NCBI RefSeq assembly: GCF_016031655.1
Contig: NZ_JACCHQ010000005.1
Location: 186,001 to 250,000 of the forward strand
Length of the DNA: 64,000 bases
Direction of reading: 5' to 3'
Source of the DNA: Bradyrhizobium glycinis
GTDB taxonomy: Bacteria > Pseudomonadota > Alphaproteobacteria > Rhizobiales > Xanthobacteraceae
In this document: one piece after another, positions 9,316-19,103 of the stretch
Layout: every line of letters starts with the position of its first letter
Position numbering within the stretch: the stretch's first letter is position 1
Made by a program: the position numbers and the translations under genes
The notes under the pieces: generated by a model
What the model was told of the DNA's origin: nothing
Seen by the model: the letters and a program-made list of their open reading frames with translations, nothing else
The model's database searches: none

Positions 9316-10644
9316 ATGTCCCCGCCGCTCAACCGTATCAACAGCGATGAACGCCTGCCGGCGCAGGTGGATGTCGTCGTCATCGGAGGCGGCGTTATCG
9401 GCGTGTCCGCGGCCTATCATCTGGCGAAGAAGGGGCACTCCGTCGCGCTGGTCGAGAAGGGCCATGTCGGCGGCGAGCAGTCGAGCCGCAACTGGGGCTG
9501 GTGCCGCCAGCAGGGCCGCGCCCGCGAGGAGATTCCGCTCGCGCGCGAGGCGCTGCTTCTGTGGGAGGACATGCAGAACGATGCCGGCGTCGATGCCGGT
9601 TTCCGCCGCACGGGCGTCTTGTTCCTGACCAAGAGCAAGGACGAGCTCGCCGGCTGGGAGCGCTGGGCGGCGGTCGCGCGCGAGATGCAGGTCCACTCCA
9701 CTGTCTTGACGCCGGCCGAGGTCGCCGAGCGTATGCCGGGCAATGCCGACACATGGGTCGGCGGCCTGCACACGCCAAGCGATGGTCGCGCCGAGCCGTC
9801 GATGGCTGTCCCTGCGCTCGCCACCGCCGCACGTAAGCACGGCGTCACCATCCACCAAGGCTGCGCCGCGCGCGGGCTGGAGACGATAGGTGGACGCGTC
9901 AGCGCCGTCGTCACCGAGAAGGGCACCATCCGCACGCAATCCGTGCTGCTGGCGGGCGGCGCGTGGTCGTCGCTGTTCTGCCGTCGCCACGGCATCGAGC
10001 TGCCGATCGGCCTCGTCAACGCCACCGCGTGCCGGACCACGCCGGGACCGGAGATCACCTCCGGCGCGCTCGGCACCGACTTCTACTGCATCCGCCGCCG
10101 CCTCGACGGCGGCTTCACGTTGGCGCTGCGCAACCGCGGCACGGTCGAGCTATCGCCTGATCTGCTGCGTTATGCCTGGACGTTCTGGCCCACCTATCAG
10201 CATCGCAAGAATGGCCTGAAGCTGTCCTTCGGCAAATCGTTCTTCGATCAGCTCATGCGCGGCACCAGCTGGACTTTCGACAAGCCGTCACCCTTTGAGG
10301 CCGAGCGCGTACGCGATCCCGCGCCCGACATGTCGCTGGTCAATTCGGCGCTGGCGGCGCTGATCAAGTCGAATCCGGAACTGAAGGACATCAAGATCGC
10401 CGAAGCCTGGGGCGGCACGATCGACTGTACGCCCGATACCATTCCGGTGATCTCGCCGGTCGATGCGCTGCCGGGATTCTACCTCGCGACCGGCTTCTCC
10501 GGCCACGGCTTCGGCATCGGTCCCGCCGCCGGCAAGCTTGCGGCCGACCTCGTGACGGGCGCGACGCCGCTGGTCGATCCCGCCGCTTACAGCCACAAGC
10601 GCATGATCGACGGCCGTCGTCTCGCGCCGGTCAGCCCGTTCTGA
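9316..10644 (+). CDS. FAD-dependent oxidoreductase, DAO family
   Basis: A 442-residue protein. ATG 9316 is preferred over the in-frame GTG at 9310 because the AGGAG at 9306-9310 is then correctly spaced. An N-terminal Rossmann FAD motif (GGGVIGVSAAYHLAKKG) is followed by the SSRNWGW segment, and a C-terminal GFSGHGFGIGPAAGKL block completes the DAO fold. Family members oxidise amines of D-amino acids, sarcosine-like N-methyl amino acids or opines to keto acids. Its place between importer genes and a 2-hydroxyacid dehydrogenase suggests that it acts on the imported compound. Confidence 0.88.
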   Translation: MSPPLNRINSDERLPAQVDVVVIGGGVIGVSAAYHLAKKGHSVALVEKGHVGGEQSSRNWGWCRQQGRAREEIPLAREALLLWEDMQNDAGVDAGFRRTGVLFLTKSKDELAGWERWAAVAREMQVHSTVLTPAEVAERMPGNADTWVGGLHTPSDGRAEPSMAVPALATAARKHGVTIHQGCAARGLETIGGRVSAVVTEKGTIRTQSVLLAGGAWSSLFCRRHGIELPIGLVNATACRTTPGPEITSGALGTDFYCIRRRLDGGFTLALRNRGTVELSPDLLRYAWTFWPTYQHRKNGLKLSFGKSFFDQLMRGTSWTFDKPSPFEAERVRDPAPDMSLVNSALAALIKSNPELKDIKIAEAWGGTIDCTPDTIPVISPVDALPGFYLATGFSGHGFGIGPAAGKLAADLVTGATPLVDPAAYSHKRMIDGRRLAPVSPF

Positions 10645-10651
10645 GGCTGGC

Positions 10652-11578
10652 ATGACGGTTCTCTACAAGGCCAACATGGTGCGGGGCGCCGAGTGGGCGC
10701 GCTTCTTCGCGGAGCGCGCGCCCGACGTGCCGTTCCGGCTCTGGCCTGATGTCGGCGACCCCACCACGGTGCGTTATCTCGTGGCCTGGGTCCCGCCGGA
10801 CGACATCGCGACGACCTTTCCCAATCTCGAGCTCGTCTTCTCGGTGGGCGCGGGTGTCGATCAGTTCGACACCACGAAAGTCCCAGCGCACATCCCGCTG
10901 GTCCGCATGCTGGAGCCCGGCATCGCCGAGACCATGGTCGAATACGTCACCATGGCCGTGCTGGCCCTGCATCGCGATCTCCTCGATTTCATCGGCCAGC
11001 AGAAGCAGCAGGTCTGGCGCGAGATCCGCATCACACCGGCCAGGCGTCGTCGCGTCGGCGTGATGGGGCTCGGCCAGCTCGGCCAAGCAGTGCTGGAGCG
11101 GCTCAAGACGTTCGGTTTCCCGCTCTCGGGGTGGAATCGTTCGCCGCGCGAGATCGAAGGCGTTACCTGCTACGCGGGCGCCGACACTTTGCCGGAGTTT
11201 CTGGCGCAAGCCGACATCCTCGTCTGCCTGCTGCCGCTGACGGATCAGACACGCGGCATTCTCAATGCCGAGCTGTTCGCACGCCTGCCGCGCGGGGCAG
11301 GGCTCGTCAATGTCGGACGCGGCCCACATCTTGTCGAGGCCGATTTCCTCGCAGCCCTCGACAGCGGCGCGCTGTCGGGTGCGGTGCTCGACGTCACCGA
11401 TCCCGAGCCGCTGCCGGCAGGCCACCCGTTCTGGCGCCATCCGCGCATCCTGCTGACGCCGCACAATGCCAGCATGACCACGCCCGACACGGCGGTCGAT
11501 TTCGTGCTCGACGTCATCGCGCGGCATCGTCGCGGCGAGGCGCTGCCGGGGCTGGTCGATCGCAGCCGGGGGTATTGA
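10652..11578 (+). CDS. D-2-hydroxyacid dehydrogenase (GhrA-like)
   Basis: A 308-residue NAD(P)-dependent enzyme, starting 7 bases after the oxidoreductase stop. The NAD-binding loop reads VGVMGLGQLGQAVLE (about residues 131-145). The catalytic Arg lies in NVGRGPHLVE and the catalytic His in LTPHNASM, as in glyoxylate/hydroxypyruvate reductase A. It would reduce a 2-oxoacid to the D-2-hydroxyacid, possibly the keto product of the upstream flavin oxidase. It is co-transcribed with the ABC genes on both sides. Confidence 0.87.
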   Translation: MTVLYKANMVRGAEWARFFAERAPDVPFRLWPDVGDPTTVRYLVAWVPPDDIATTFPNLELVFSVGAGVDQFDTTKVPAHIPLVRMLEPGIAETMVEYVTMAVLALHRDLLDFIGQQKQQVWREIRITPARRRRVGVMGLGQLGQAVLERLKTFGFPLSGWNRSPREIEGVTCYAGADTLPEFLAQADILVCLLPLTDQTRGILNAELFARLPRGAGLVNVGRGPHLVEADFLAALDSGALSGAVLDVTDPEPLPAGHPFWRHPRILLTPHNASMTTPDTAVDFVLDVIARHRRGEALPGLVDRSRGY

Positions 11579-11619
11579 GGGCAAGATCGTGATGGTGACA
11601 CCGGTGCAGCCACGAACTC

Positions 11620-11750
11620 CTCTTACCTCTCCCGCTTGCGGGAGAGGTCGGCGCGTAGCGCCGGGAGAGGGCTCTCTCCTCTGGGGGAGCCTTCGTTGCC
11701 GAGACACCCTCTCCCCAACCCTCCCCCGCAAGCGGGGGAGGGAGCGCACC
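11620..11750. repeat. Interspersed palindromic repeat (CTCTCCC family)
   Basis: Inverted CTCTCCCGCTTGCGGGAGAG and a second CTCCCCCGCAAGCGGGGGAG arm frame a short core. The same theme recurs at 29854-29926 and 52921-53075. It lies between the dehydrogenase and ATPase genes of the operon, where it could form a hairpin in the transcript. Confidence 0.75.
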
Positions 11751-11779
11751 TTCTTCGCGGCAACCCTTGAGGTCTACCT

Positions 11780-13636
11780 ATGACCAGCGCCGCGACCAAA
11801 CCCGTCGTTGTCGAAGCGCCGGTGCTCTCCGTCGCCGGCCTCACCACCTCCTTCATGCTTGAGCGGCAATGGATTCCCGTCGTTCGCAACGTGTCGTTCG
11901 ACATCGCAGCCCGCGAGACCGTCGCGATCGTCGGCGAGTCCGGTTCGGGCAAGAGCGTGACCGCACTGTCGATCATGCGGCTCATTCCGAACGAGATCGG
12001 CCGGGTCGAGGGCCGCGTCATGCTGGCGGGGCGCGATCTGCTCGCGCTGCCCGAAGCGAGCATGAAGGACATCCGCGGCAATGACGTCGCCATGATCTTC
12101 CAGGAGCCGATGACGAGCCTCAATCCGGTGCTCACCATCGGCTTCCAGATCGCAGAGGCGCTGATCCAGCACCGGGGCCTGTCGCGCGCGGCGGCGGAGA
12201 AAGAGACCATCCGTCTGCTCGATCGCGTCCGCATCCCTGCGGCTTCATCGCGCTTCCACGAGCATCCGCACCGCTTCTCCGGCGGCATGCGTCAGCGCGT
12301 GGTGATCGCGATGGCGCTGGCCTGCAAGCCGAAGCTTTTGATTGCGGACGAGCCGACCACCGCACTCGACGTCACCATCCAGGCGCAGATCCTCGAGCTC
12401 TTGAAGGAGCTTCAGCAGGAGGAGGGGATGTCGATCCTCTTCATCACCCACGACATGGGCGTGGTGGCCGAGATCGCGGACCGCACCGTCGTGATGTATG
12501 GCGGGCAGGCGGTGGAGACCGACGCCACCGCGCGCATTTTCGCCATGCCTGCGCATCCCTATACGCGCGCGCTGCTCGCGGCCGTGCCGCGGCTCGGCTC
12601 GATGGACGGGCGGACGCGGCCGATGCGTTTTCCGATCGTCGACAAGGTGACCGGGACCTCGGACGAGCCGGCCGAGACGCCCGATACGGTCTCGCCCGCC
12701 GAGCGGCCTTTGCTCGAAGTCTCAAACCTCACGACGCGCTTTCCGATCCGCTCGGGCCTGTTCGGCAAGGTCTCGGGTCGCGTCCATGCGGTCGAGAACG
12801 TCTCCTTCACCTTGCGCGCCGGCGAGACACTGGCGCTGGTCGGCGAATCCGGCTGCGGCAAGTCGACCACCGGCCGCTCCATCCTGAAGCTGACCGAGCC
12901 GGACAGCGGCACCGTCCTGATCGACGGCCAGGACGTGCTGGCCATGAACGGCCGGGCTTTACGCGATGCGCGCAAGCACATGCAGATCGTGTTTCAAGAT
13001 CCGTTCGCGAGCCTCAATCCGCGGATGTCGGTGGGAACGGCGATCGCCGCGCCCTTGCTTGCCAATGGACTCGCGACGGCGTCGCAGGCGCGGGACAAGG
13101 TCGCCGACCTGCTCGTCCGTGTTGGCCTGTCCGCCGACATGGCCGCGCGCTTTCCGCATGAATTCTCCGGCGGCCAGCGCCAGCGCATCTGCATCGCGCG
13201 CGCGCTCGCGCTCGGGCCGAAGCTGATCGTCGCGGACGAGGCGGTCTCCGCGCTCGATGTCTCGGTCAAGGCGCAGGTCGTCAACCTGATGCTCGACCTG
13301 CAGGCCAGCATGGGCCTCGCCTATCTCTTCATCTCCCACGACATCGCCGTGGTCGAGCGCATGAGCCACCGCGTCGCCGTGATGTATCTCGGCGAGATCG
13401 TCGAGATCGGCCCGCGCGCATCGGTGTTCGGCAACCCGCAGCATCCCTACACCAGGAAGCTGATGGCGGCTGTGCCGGTGCCCGATCCGTCACGCCGCGG
13501 CTCGCGGCGCCAGGCCTCCAACGACGAGATCAGAAGCCCGGTCCGCGCGCCGGATTATCAGCCCCCGGTGCGGCAATATCGCGAAGTGTCGCCCGGCCAC
13601 GTCGTGCAGGTGTGGGGCGAGGAATGGTCGGCCTGA
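11780..13636 (+). CDS. ABC transporter ATP-binding protein, fused DppD-DppF type
   Basis: A 618-residue protein containing two complete ATPase domains. Domain 1 has Walker A GESGSGKS (about residues 52-59) and signature FSGGMRQR. Domain 2 has Walker A GESGCGKS (about 355-362) and signature FSGGQRQR. Each is followed by the oligopeptide-permease C-terminal extension ([12 protein letters not shown] and [12 protein letters not shown]). It energises the two permeases encoded upstream. Being last in the operon, behind two enzyme genes and a palindromic repeat, is less usual than directly following the permeases. Confidence 0.93.
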   Translation: MTSAATKPVVVEAPVLSVAGLTTSFMLERQWIPVVRNVSFDIAARETVAIVGESGSGKSVTALSIMRLIPNEIGRVEGRVMLAGRDLLALPEASMKDIRGNDVAMIFQEPMTSLNPVLTIGFQIAEALIQHRGLSRAAAEKETIRLLDRVRIPAASSRFHEHPHRFSGGMRQRVVIAMALACKPKLLIADEPTTALDVTIQAQILELLKELQQEEGMSILFITHDMGVVAEIADRTVVMYGGQAVETDATARIFAMPAHPYTRALLAAVPRLGSMDGRTRPMRFPIVDKVTGTSDEPAETPDTVSPAERPLLEVSNLTTRFPIRSGLFGKVSGRVHAVENVSFTLRAGETLALVGESGCGKSTTGRSILKLTEPDSGTVLIDGQDVLAMNGRALRDARKHMQIVFQDPFASLNPRMSVGTAIAAPLLANGLATASQARDKVADLLVRVGLSADMAARFPHEFSGGQRQRICIARALALGPKLIVADEAVSALDVSVKAQVVNLMLDLQASMGLAYLFISHDIAVVERMSHRVAVMYLGEIVEIGPRASVFGNPQHPYTRKLMAAVPVPDPSRRGSRRQASNDEIRSPVRAPDYQPPVRQYREVSPGHVVQVWGEEWSA

Positions 13637-14079
13637 GGCTGCGAGCTAAAGCAAGCGCTGGTTTTTGATTTCGGCCCGACGCCGGCAGCTTGCTGGCTAA
13701 CCGGGCGCTGCGGATCCAGCGTGTTCGCCGCCCCGGTCATCGCGACAATGCAGACGCGTCCTCCGGAAGTTTGTATTCGGATAGAGCGACAGGAAAGAGC
13801 AGTGTGTGAACGGCTTCATAGTCAATCGCTCTCATTCTGAATTACCACTCTCGCAACGAAATTGCCGCACCCGGATCATTTCAAACACGGGTGAGATGCA
13901 ATGCCTGCGCAGCCGCATGCTCGCAGCTTTGGATTGGTTCCATCTTGCTCATGAGCAAAGCCAATCCCCATCACTCAGCAAAGATCCTTCAGAAATTGGA
14001 ATGAAAGGGCATCGCGCAACTCACGCAGCTTCTGTTCGGGGTCGGCCGGTAGGCTGCTACTTACTCAGAAGGAGCTCCT
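13637..14079. other. Intergenic stretch, no supported gene
   Basis: About 440 bases between the ABC operon and a small membrane protein gene. Short open frames are present but show no ribosome site, no codon bias and no recognisable domain. An AAGGAGCTCCT ribosome site at the very end belongs to the next gene. Confidence 0.6.
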
Positions 14080-14595
14080 ATGAAGATAAGCAGCGCAATT
14101 TCCAGCGCCTTCTCTGCAACAAGGCGCGTCAGCAATCTTCGGATCGCCCGTTCCAGTCTGATCAAATCGGCCCATCTTCTTGAAAGAATCGGGCTGGCCG
14201 CCGTTGGCGCCTCGGGCGGCCTCTATGTTGGTGCGACTCTGTTGCGTCAGAAAGCCGGACTGTTTGAAAGCGGCTGGATCGTCCTGATGACGATGCTCTA
14301 CGGAGCTCTCGGTTATTATCTGGGAATTGATTTGTCCGGCAATGTCGCACGGAGGTCGACATCGAACAACGCGGAAGAATGGAACGGTTCGGAGCCGGTC
14401 GAGATCATGAGCGCAGCCGGAACGTTCGGCGCGGCAATCGCTGCAACTCTGTCCGTCAGCATCCTTGTCCTTGATCAAAATCTGCCTAACGGCCTGATCG
14501 GCTTTGTTGCCGGATGCTGGGTGATTGGTTCTTCGCTCCAGGTCGCGGCGGGCACGATCGCCCGCAACTATGAAGCGCCGGTCAGTGAGCAATGA
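14080..14595 (+). CDS. Small integral membrane protein, unknown function
   Basis: A 171-residue protein with an AAGGAG ribosome site eight bases before the ATG. After a basic N-terminal 40 residues there are about four hydrophobic segments (around residues 37-55, 65-85, 108-127 and 135-158). I do not recognise the family. It stands alone between the ABC operon and the cyclase gene, with long spacers on both sides. Its composition is less GC-rich than its neighbours, and it may be an accessory gene. Confidence 0.6.
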   Translation: MKISSAISSAFSATRRVSNLRIARSSLIKSAHLLERIGLAAVGASGGLYVGATLLRQKAGLFESGWIVLMTMLYGALGYYLGIDLSGNVARRSTSNNAEEWNGSEPVEIMSAAGTFGAAIAATLSVSILVLDQNLPNGLIGFVAGCWVIGSSLQVAAGTIARNYEAPVSEQ

Positions 14596-14877
14596 AGGAG
14601 CTGCCGTTGCGGAAACATCCGCTTGGCACAAGCCGTACTGTTGGTTCGATATTAGTTCGAAACGACCGCAATGACTTATCGCAACCTCTGCTGTCAAATG
14701 CTGCGTGCCAGCGATGTTTGGTAGCAAAGACGTTCGCATCGAGCAACGTCACTGCTTGAATGAGGCCTAGGTCATCGCGCAACAAACAAGACGTGCCATC
14801 ATGGTGTTGTTGGTATATCGTCCACGCGCCGTGGTCCAAAATTCTGCTAATCGCCAACCACACGACCGGTGGAGCCA

Positions 14878-17800
14878 ATGCAGATTGCGGAGTGGCTCGA
14901 TAAGCTGGGGCTTGCGCAATACGCCGAGCGTTTTGCCCAGAATGGGATCGACATAAGCGTCCTTCCCGAATTGATGGATGAGGACTTCGACAAGCTCGGA
15001 GTCCTGCTCGGCCATCGCCGCAAAATGCTCCGCGCTATCGCTGACCTCGATCCGGCCGCGTTGATTGCGTCGCCCGTTCCTCGTCAGGACGCCGAGCGGC
15101 GTCACCTCACCGTCATGTTTTGCGATCTGGTCGGCTCGACTGCGCTCTCGGCGCGGCTCGATCCCGAGGATATGTGGGAAGTGATACGAGCCTATCGCGC
15201 AGCCTGCGCGAGCGTGATTTCCGCTTATGATGGCAGGATAGCCAGATTCGTCGGCGACGGAATACTCGTCTATTTCGGCTATCCGCGCGCCCACGAAGAT
15301 GATGCCGAGCGCGCGGTGCGCGCCGGCCTCGACATGATTTCCGCAATACGCCAGCTCAAAATGGGGGCTGGCGAACGAGCCGAACTGCGAATCGCAATTG
15401 CGACTGGACTTGTAGTGGTCGGCGACCTCATCAGCGGAGACGCGTCGGAGGAGCACGCAACCATCGGCGACGCGCCGAACATCGCCGCTCGGCTCCAGAG
15501 CCTGGCGGAGCCGGGGGTCGTCGTCGTTGCTTCATCGACGCGCCGGCTGCTTGGCGATCTCTTCTCCTTTCGCAATCTTGGCCGCCGGGAAGTCAAGGGA
15601 ATGGCAGAACCCATCGCAGTCTGGGCGGTGGAAGGAGCGACCGCATCCGAGAGCCGCTTCGAGGCAGTCCGTGCCGCACGTTCGATCGGTTTCGTTGGAC
15701 GCAAGAACGAGATTGAGTTCATCATCTCGCGCCAGCGGGAGGCATGGCAGGGTCGGGGCCAGATCGTCTTGATTTCCGGCGAAGCGGGCATTGGCAAGTC
15801 GCGTATTGTGGCAACGCTGTCCGAAAGCCCCTCGTTGGGGACGCACCGCCGCGTGCGATATCAGTGTTCGCCTTACCACACCAACAGTGCGCTTCATCCC
15901 TTTGTCGCGCAGCTCGAGCGCGCCGCCGGAATTCGCTCGCATGACACGCCGGATCAAAAGCTCGACAAGCTCGAGGCGATGCTGGCAATAGGAACCCAGC
16001 AGGTCGCCCGGGCGACACCGCTCATTGCGGCTCTGCTTTCGATTCCCACCGGCGACCATTGCCCGCCCCTCGGCTTGAGCCCGGCGCAGCAGCGGCGACA
16101 GACATTTGCCGCCCTTCTCGATCAGCTTGAGGGACTGGCGCGAGACCAGCCGCTGCTGATCATCTGCGAGGATATGCATTGGGCCGATGCCACGACACTT
16201 GAGCTGTTCGATCTCGCGGTCGATCGGATCAGAGGACTGCCGATACTCGTGCTCTTGACCTCCCGGCCGGAGTTCGAGCCCTCCTGGTCGGGCCTTGCCA
16301 ACGTCAGTCTGTTGCGGCTGGACCGGCTCGATCGGCAGGACACGCGCGCGCTGGTCGAGCAGATTGTCGTCGGCCGCCAGCTGCCCCGCGAGATGATGAA
16401 GCAGATCATCGACAAGACCGATGGCATCCCGCTATTCGTCGAGGAGTTGACCAAGATGGTGCTGGAGTCCGGGCTACTTGTCGAAGATGCCGGGCGCTAC
16501 CGCCTGAATAGTCCGTTGCCGCCGCTTGCTATCCCTGCGACGCTGCACGATTCGCTGATGGCGCGGCTTGACCGGCTCGCTCCGGTAAAGGAGGTGGCCC
16601 AGATAGGCGCGGCCATTGGCCGTGACTTCTCATACGCGCTCTTGAAAACCGTGGCGGGACGCGATGATTTGACGCTGAACGCCGCGCTTCTTCAGCTTGA
16701 AGAGGCCGAATTGCTGTTGCGTCGTGGAACGCCGCCCGAAGCAAATTATAGTTTCAAGCACGCCCTTGTTCAGGAAGCGGCCTACGAGAGTCTGCTCAAG
16801 AGCAGACGGCAGGTGCTTCACACTCGAATTGGCAATGTCCTGCGCGAGACCTTTCCAATCGTCGCCGAGACCGAGCCAGAAGTTCTGGCGCACCACTTCA
16901 CCGAGGCGGGGCTGAGCGAGATCGCCCTCGAATGGTGGCGCAAGGCGGGCCAGCAGGCGTTGAAACGCTCGGCCTATTCCGAGGCGATCGCGCATCTCGG
17001 CAAGGCCATTGCGATTGCCGATCGATTGCCTGACGAGCCCCGCCGGATGATGAGCAGGCTGCATCTTCAAATCGCATATGGCCGTGCCTTGCGGGGCAGC
17101 CTCGGTCACAGCGCTCCGGAAACGGTCGCCGCATGGACGCGCGCGCGACAATTCGCGGCCGGTATCGATGATCCCGTTGAACTTGCGCCGGTTCATTCCG
17201 GCCTCTTCAATGCCTGCCTGACGCATGGCGAACTTGCTCCGATGCGAGAGCTGGCGGATGCCATCAGGAGCGCCGCAGACCGACGGCCAGAGTCGCCGGT
17301 GACCGCCGTCGTGGCCCATTGGACCGGCGGCGTTACCTGCTGGTTCGCCGGCGAGTATTTGAACGCGCGTACGCATCTCGAGCGGGCGCTGGCGATCTAT
17401 CGGGCCGAACCGGAGCCCGCGACCTTCAGGGCTTCGGCACTGGATCTCCCGTTCGTGATCATGCGATTTCTCGCCCTGGTGCTCTGGCCGCTCGGTAGCA
17501 CCGCTCGCGCGCGCAAGCTCGCCGCGGACGCGGTGGGTACTCCGGGAGAAAAACGGGCGCTGTCCCAGGCCAATGCGCTGGTTCATCGCGCCGTGTTCGA
17601 CGGGGTATGCGGGGGCATGTTGCAGCAGACAGAGACGATCCTGGCGCTCGGTCTCGCACGCGACCATACGATGCCGCTGTACGTGGCCGCCGGCACCTAC
17701 CTGAATGGCCTCGCCAAGTGGCGTGCTGGAGACCGAATGGCTGGTTTGGCAGATATGCGCCACGGCTGGACCTTGCTGCACGAGAACGATTGCTACCTCT

Positions 17801-18207
17801 GCGAACCGTTCTGGGGGATGCATGTCGCCATGGCGGACGCCGAGGTGGGCCAGGTCGAGACCGGGCTGGAAATCCTGAGTGAGCTGATTGCATGGGCGCG
17901 ACAGTCCGGTCAGCGTTGGCTTGACGCCGAGCTGCACCGCGTCCACGGCGAGCTTTTGTTGCGGCAAGACCCCGCGGACGATTCCGGTGCCGAGGAGGCT
18001 CTCACGCGAGCGCTAGAAATCGCACGAGGCCAGCAGACGAAGACTTTCGAGCTGCGCAGCGCCCTTGGACTTGCACGCCTGCTCAAGAGGCGTGGTCGCG
18101 CGGGCGCGGCATCCGAAGTGCTCGCTCCCGTGCTCGCCCAATTCGATGCCGAGCGAAGTCTTCCCGAAGTCGAGGAGGCGACAGAGCTGCTCAGGCAGGA
18201 GCATTGA
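14878..18207 (+). CDS. SAM domain / class III adenylate cyclase / AAA ATPase / TPR protein
   Basis: About 1109 residues; ATG 14878 follows GGTGGAG, so I prefer it to the upstream GTG at 14869. Residues 1-60 form a SAM domain (EWLDKLGLAQYAERF). Residues about 75-240 are a class III nucleotide cyclase homology domain with FCDLVGST (metal Asp near 82) and VGDGILVYFG (about 124-133). An AAA/STAND ATPase follows, with Walker A GEAGIGKSR (about 301-309) and Walker B IICEDMHWAD (about 429-438). The C-terminal 500 residues are helical TPR-like repeats. Such proteins probably couple protein binding to cAMP formation; the ligand is unknown. It is a single-gene unit. Confidence 0.9.
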   Translation: MQIAEWLDKLGLAQYAERFAQNGIDISVLPELMDEDFDKLGVLLGHRRKMLRAIADLDPAALIASPVPRQDAERRHLTVMFCDLVGSTALSARLDPEDMWEVIRAYRAACASVISAYDGRIARFVGDGILVYFGYPRAHEDDAERAVRAGLDMISAIRQLKMGAGERAELRIAIATGLVVVGDLISGDASEEHATIGDAPNIAARLQSLAEPGVVVVASSTRRLLGDLFSFRNLGRREVKGMAEPIAVWAVEGATASESRFEAVRAARSIGFVGRKNEIEFIISRQREAWQGRGQIVLISGEAGIGKSRIVATLSESPSLGTHRRVRYQCSPYHTNSALHPFVAQLERAAGIRSHDTPDQKLDKLEAMLAIGTQQVARATPLIAALLSIPTGDHCPPLGLSPAQQRRQTFAALLDQLEGLARDQPLLIICEDMHWADATTLELFDLAVDRIRGLPILVLLTSRPEFEPSWSGLANVSLLRLDRLDRQDTRALVEQIVVGRQLPREMMKQIIDKTDGIPLFVEELTKMVLESGLLVEDAGRYRLNSPLPPLAIPATLHDSLMARLDRLAPVKEVAQIGAAIGRDFSYALLKTVAGRDDLTLNAALLQLEEAELLLRRGTPPEANYSFKHALVQEAAYESLLKSRRQVLHTRIGNVLRETFPIVAETEPEVLAHHFTEAGLSEIALEWWRKAGQQALKRSAYSEAIAHLGKAIAIADRLPDEPRRMMSRLHLQIAYGRALRGSLGHSAPETVAAWTRARQFAAGIDDPVELAPVHSGLFNACLTHGELAPMRELADAIRSAADRRPESPVTAVVAHWTGGVTCWFAGEYLNARTHLERALAIYRAEPEPATFRASALDLPFVIMRFLALVLWPLGSTARARKLAADAVGTPGEKRALSQANALVHRAVFDGVCGGMLQQTETILALGLARDHTMPLYVAAGTYLNGLAKWRAGDRMAGLADMRHGWTLLHENDCYLCEPFWGMHVAMADAEVGQVETGLEILSELIAWARQSGQRWLDAELHRVHGELLLRQDPADDSGAEEALTRALEIARGQQTKTFELRSALGLARLLKRRGRAGAASEVLAPVLAQFDAERSLPEVEEATELLRQEH

Positions 18208-18255
18208 CAACGTGTCGCGTCCCTAGCCGATGGCCTGCGATTCAGGGGACGCCGG

Positions 18256-18366
18256 TCACGAATTCACGTGGACGAAATCGCGCAGCAGCGGATAGATCTC
18301 GTTGTTCCAGCGCTTGCCGGAGAACACGCCGCAATGGCCGACGCCGGCCTGCATGTGGTGGACGCG
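18256..18366 (-). pseudogene. Extra copy of the phaZ 3' end (C-terminal 36 codons and stop)
   Basis: These 111 bases match 21175-21285, the end of the intact phaZ gene, at roughly 93 percent. Most differences are silent, one changes Tyr to Cys, and the stop codon is kept. The copy begins and ends abruptly and lies in the same orientation as phaZ. Together the two copies frame the TetR / NmrA-like / hydrolase cassette. Confidence 0.9.
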
Positions 18367-18370
18367 CTCC

Positions 18371-19000
18371 TCAAGCCCCATGACGTTCGATCAGGACTGT
18401 CGACGCCTCGCCTGCCCGTCGTGCGATGTCGGCGGTACTCGGCCGATCGATGGTCTGGAGCAGAAGACCCGTCATCAGGTCTCCCCATAGCACGCCCAGG
18501 AAAGTATCAGTCATCACCTCCGGCTCTCCGGTCAGCAGCCCTGCCGATACCGCGTTCGCCATGATGGTCCGCAATGCTTCGCGGATCGGCTTGCGTGCCA
18601 TCGTCTCCAGGGTTTGCGCGACTTTCGGCGCGTTGAGGGTTTCGGATATCGCCAGCCGGAATACGGCGACGACGACCGGGTCGGTCGTTTCCGTCAGGAG
18701 CTTCGTTCCAAACGCGGTGAGCACGCCGGCGAGCGTTTTCCTGTCGCGCAGTGCGGGCAGATCGACCGGCGCCTGGAGCCGTTGGGCGCGCTCGGAGATG
18801 CATGCGACGAGCATCGCTTCCTTGTTGCCGAACAGCGTGTAGAGATCCCGCTTCGAAACGCGGGCACGCGTCGCGATCTCGAGCGTGCTGGTCTGCGCAT
18901 AACCTCCCTCCATGAAGGCCGACAGGGCCGCACCAAGGATTCGTTTTCGGATCCCGGGGCCCTCCGCCTCCTTAACCGGCGGCTTGATCTTCGCGCTCAT
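18371..19000 (-). CDS. TetR/AcrR-family transcriptional repressor
   Basis: A 209-residue protein. I choose ATG 19000 because the upstream ATG at 19030 falls inside a candidate operator. The N-terminal helix-turn-helix is clear (STLEIATRARVSKRDLYTLFGNKEAM region, residues about 30-60). The C-terminal ligand domain resembles TetR_C proteins of the AefR type. It is divergent from the NmrA-like reductase gene, and two matching palindromes in the 100-base gap are its likely binding sites, so it probably represses itself and the reductase/hydrolase genes. Confidence 0.9.
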   Translation of the reverse strand: MSAKIKPPVKEAEGPGIRKRILGAALSAFMEGGYAQTSTLEIATRARVSKRDLYTLFGNKEAMLVACISERAQRLQAPVDLPALRDRKTLAGVLTAFGTKLLTETTDPVVVAVFRLAISETLNAPKVAQTLETMARKPIREALRTIMANAVSAGLLTGEPEVMTDTFLGVLWGDLMTGLLLQTIDRPSTADIARRAGEASTVLIERHGA

Positions 19001-19022
19001 CGACAAACTTTCCGCTTGACTT

Positions 19023-19071
19023 GGTACCACATAGTACCATATTTCGATTTCATCAGGTACCGATCAGTACC
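19023..19071. promoter_or_regulatory. Twin TetR operators
   Basis: GGTACCACATAGTACC (19023-19038) and GGTACCGATCAGTACC (19056-19071) are two 16-base palindromes sharing the arms GGTAC and GTACC. Their starts are 33 bases apart, about three helical turns. They lie between the divergent TetR and NmrA-like genes, the usual place for autoregulatory sites. The assignment to this repressor is an inference from position. Confidence 0.8.
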
Positions 19072-19103
19072 AAGGGGCGTCACAACGGTAAAGGACCATT
19101 CTG

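Noticed and set aside
8464-9990. A 508-residue minus-strand frame
   Set aside because: It lies opposite the DppC permease and the DAO oxidase genes, both well supported; the composition is that of a complementary-strand artefact.
10652-11578. Calling the GhrA-like protein and the dehydrogenase at 39583-40545 recent duplicates
   Set aside because: Their active-site and NAD-binding segments differ too much; they belong to separate branches of the family.
11620-11750. Possible CRISPR or tandem repeat array
   Set aside because: The repeats here and elsewhere are inverted single elements, without regular spacers.
13806-14183. A 125-residue plus-strand frame before the small membrane protein
   Set aside because: No ribosome site, no codon bias, and it overlaps the supported gene that starts at 14080.
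16630-17967. A 445-residue minus-strand frame
   Set aside because: It is antisense to the TPR part of the cyclase protein.
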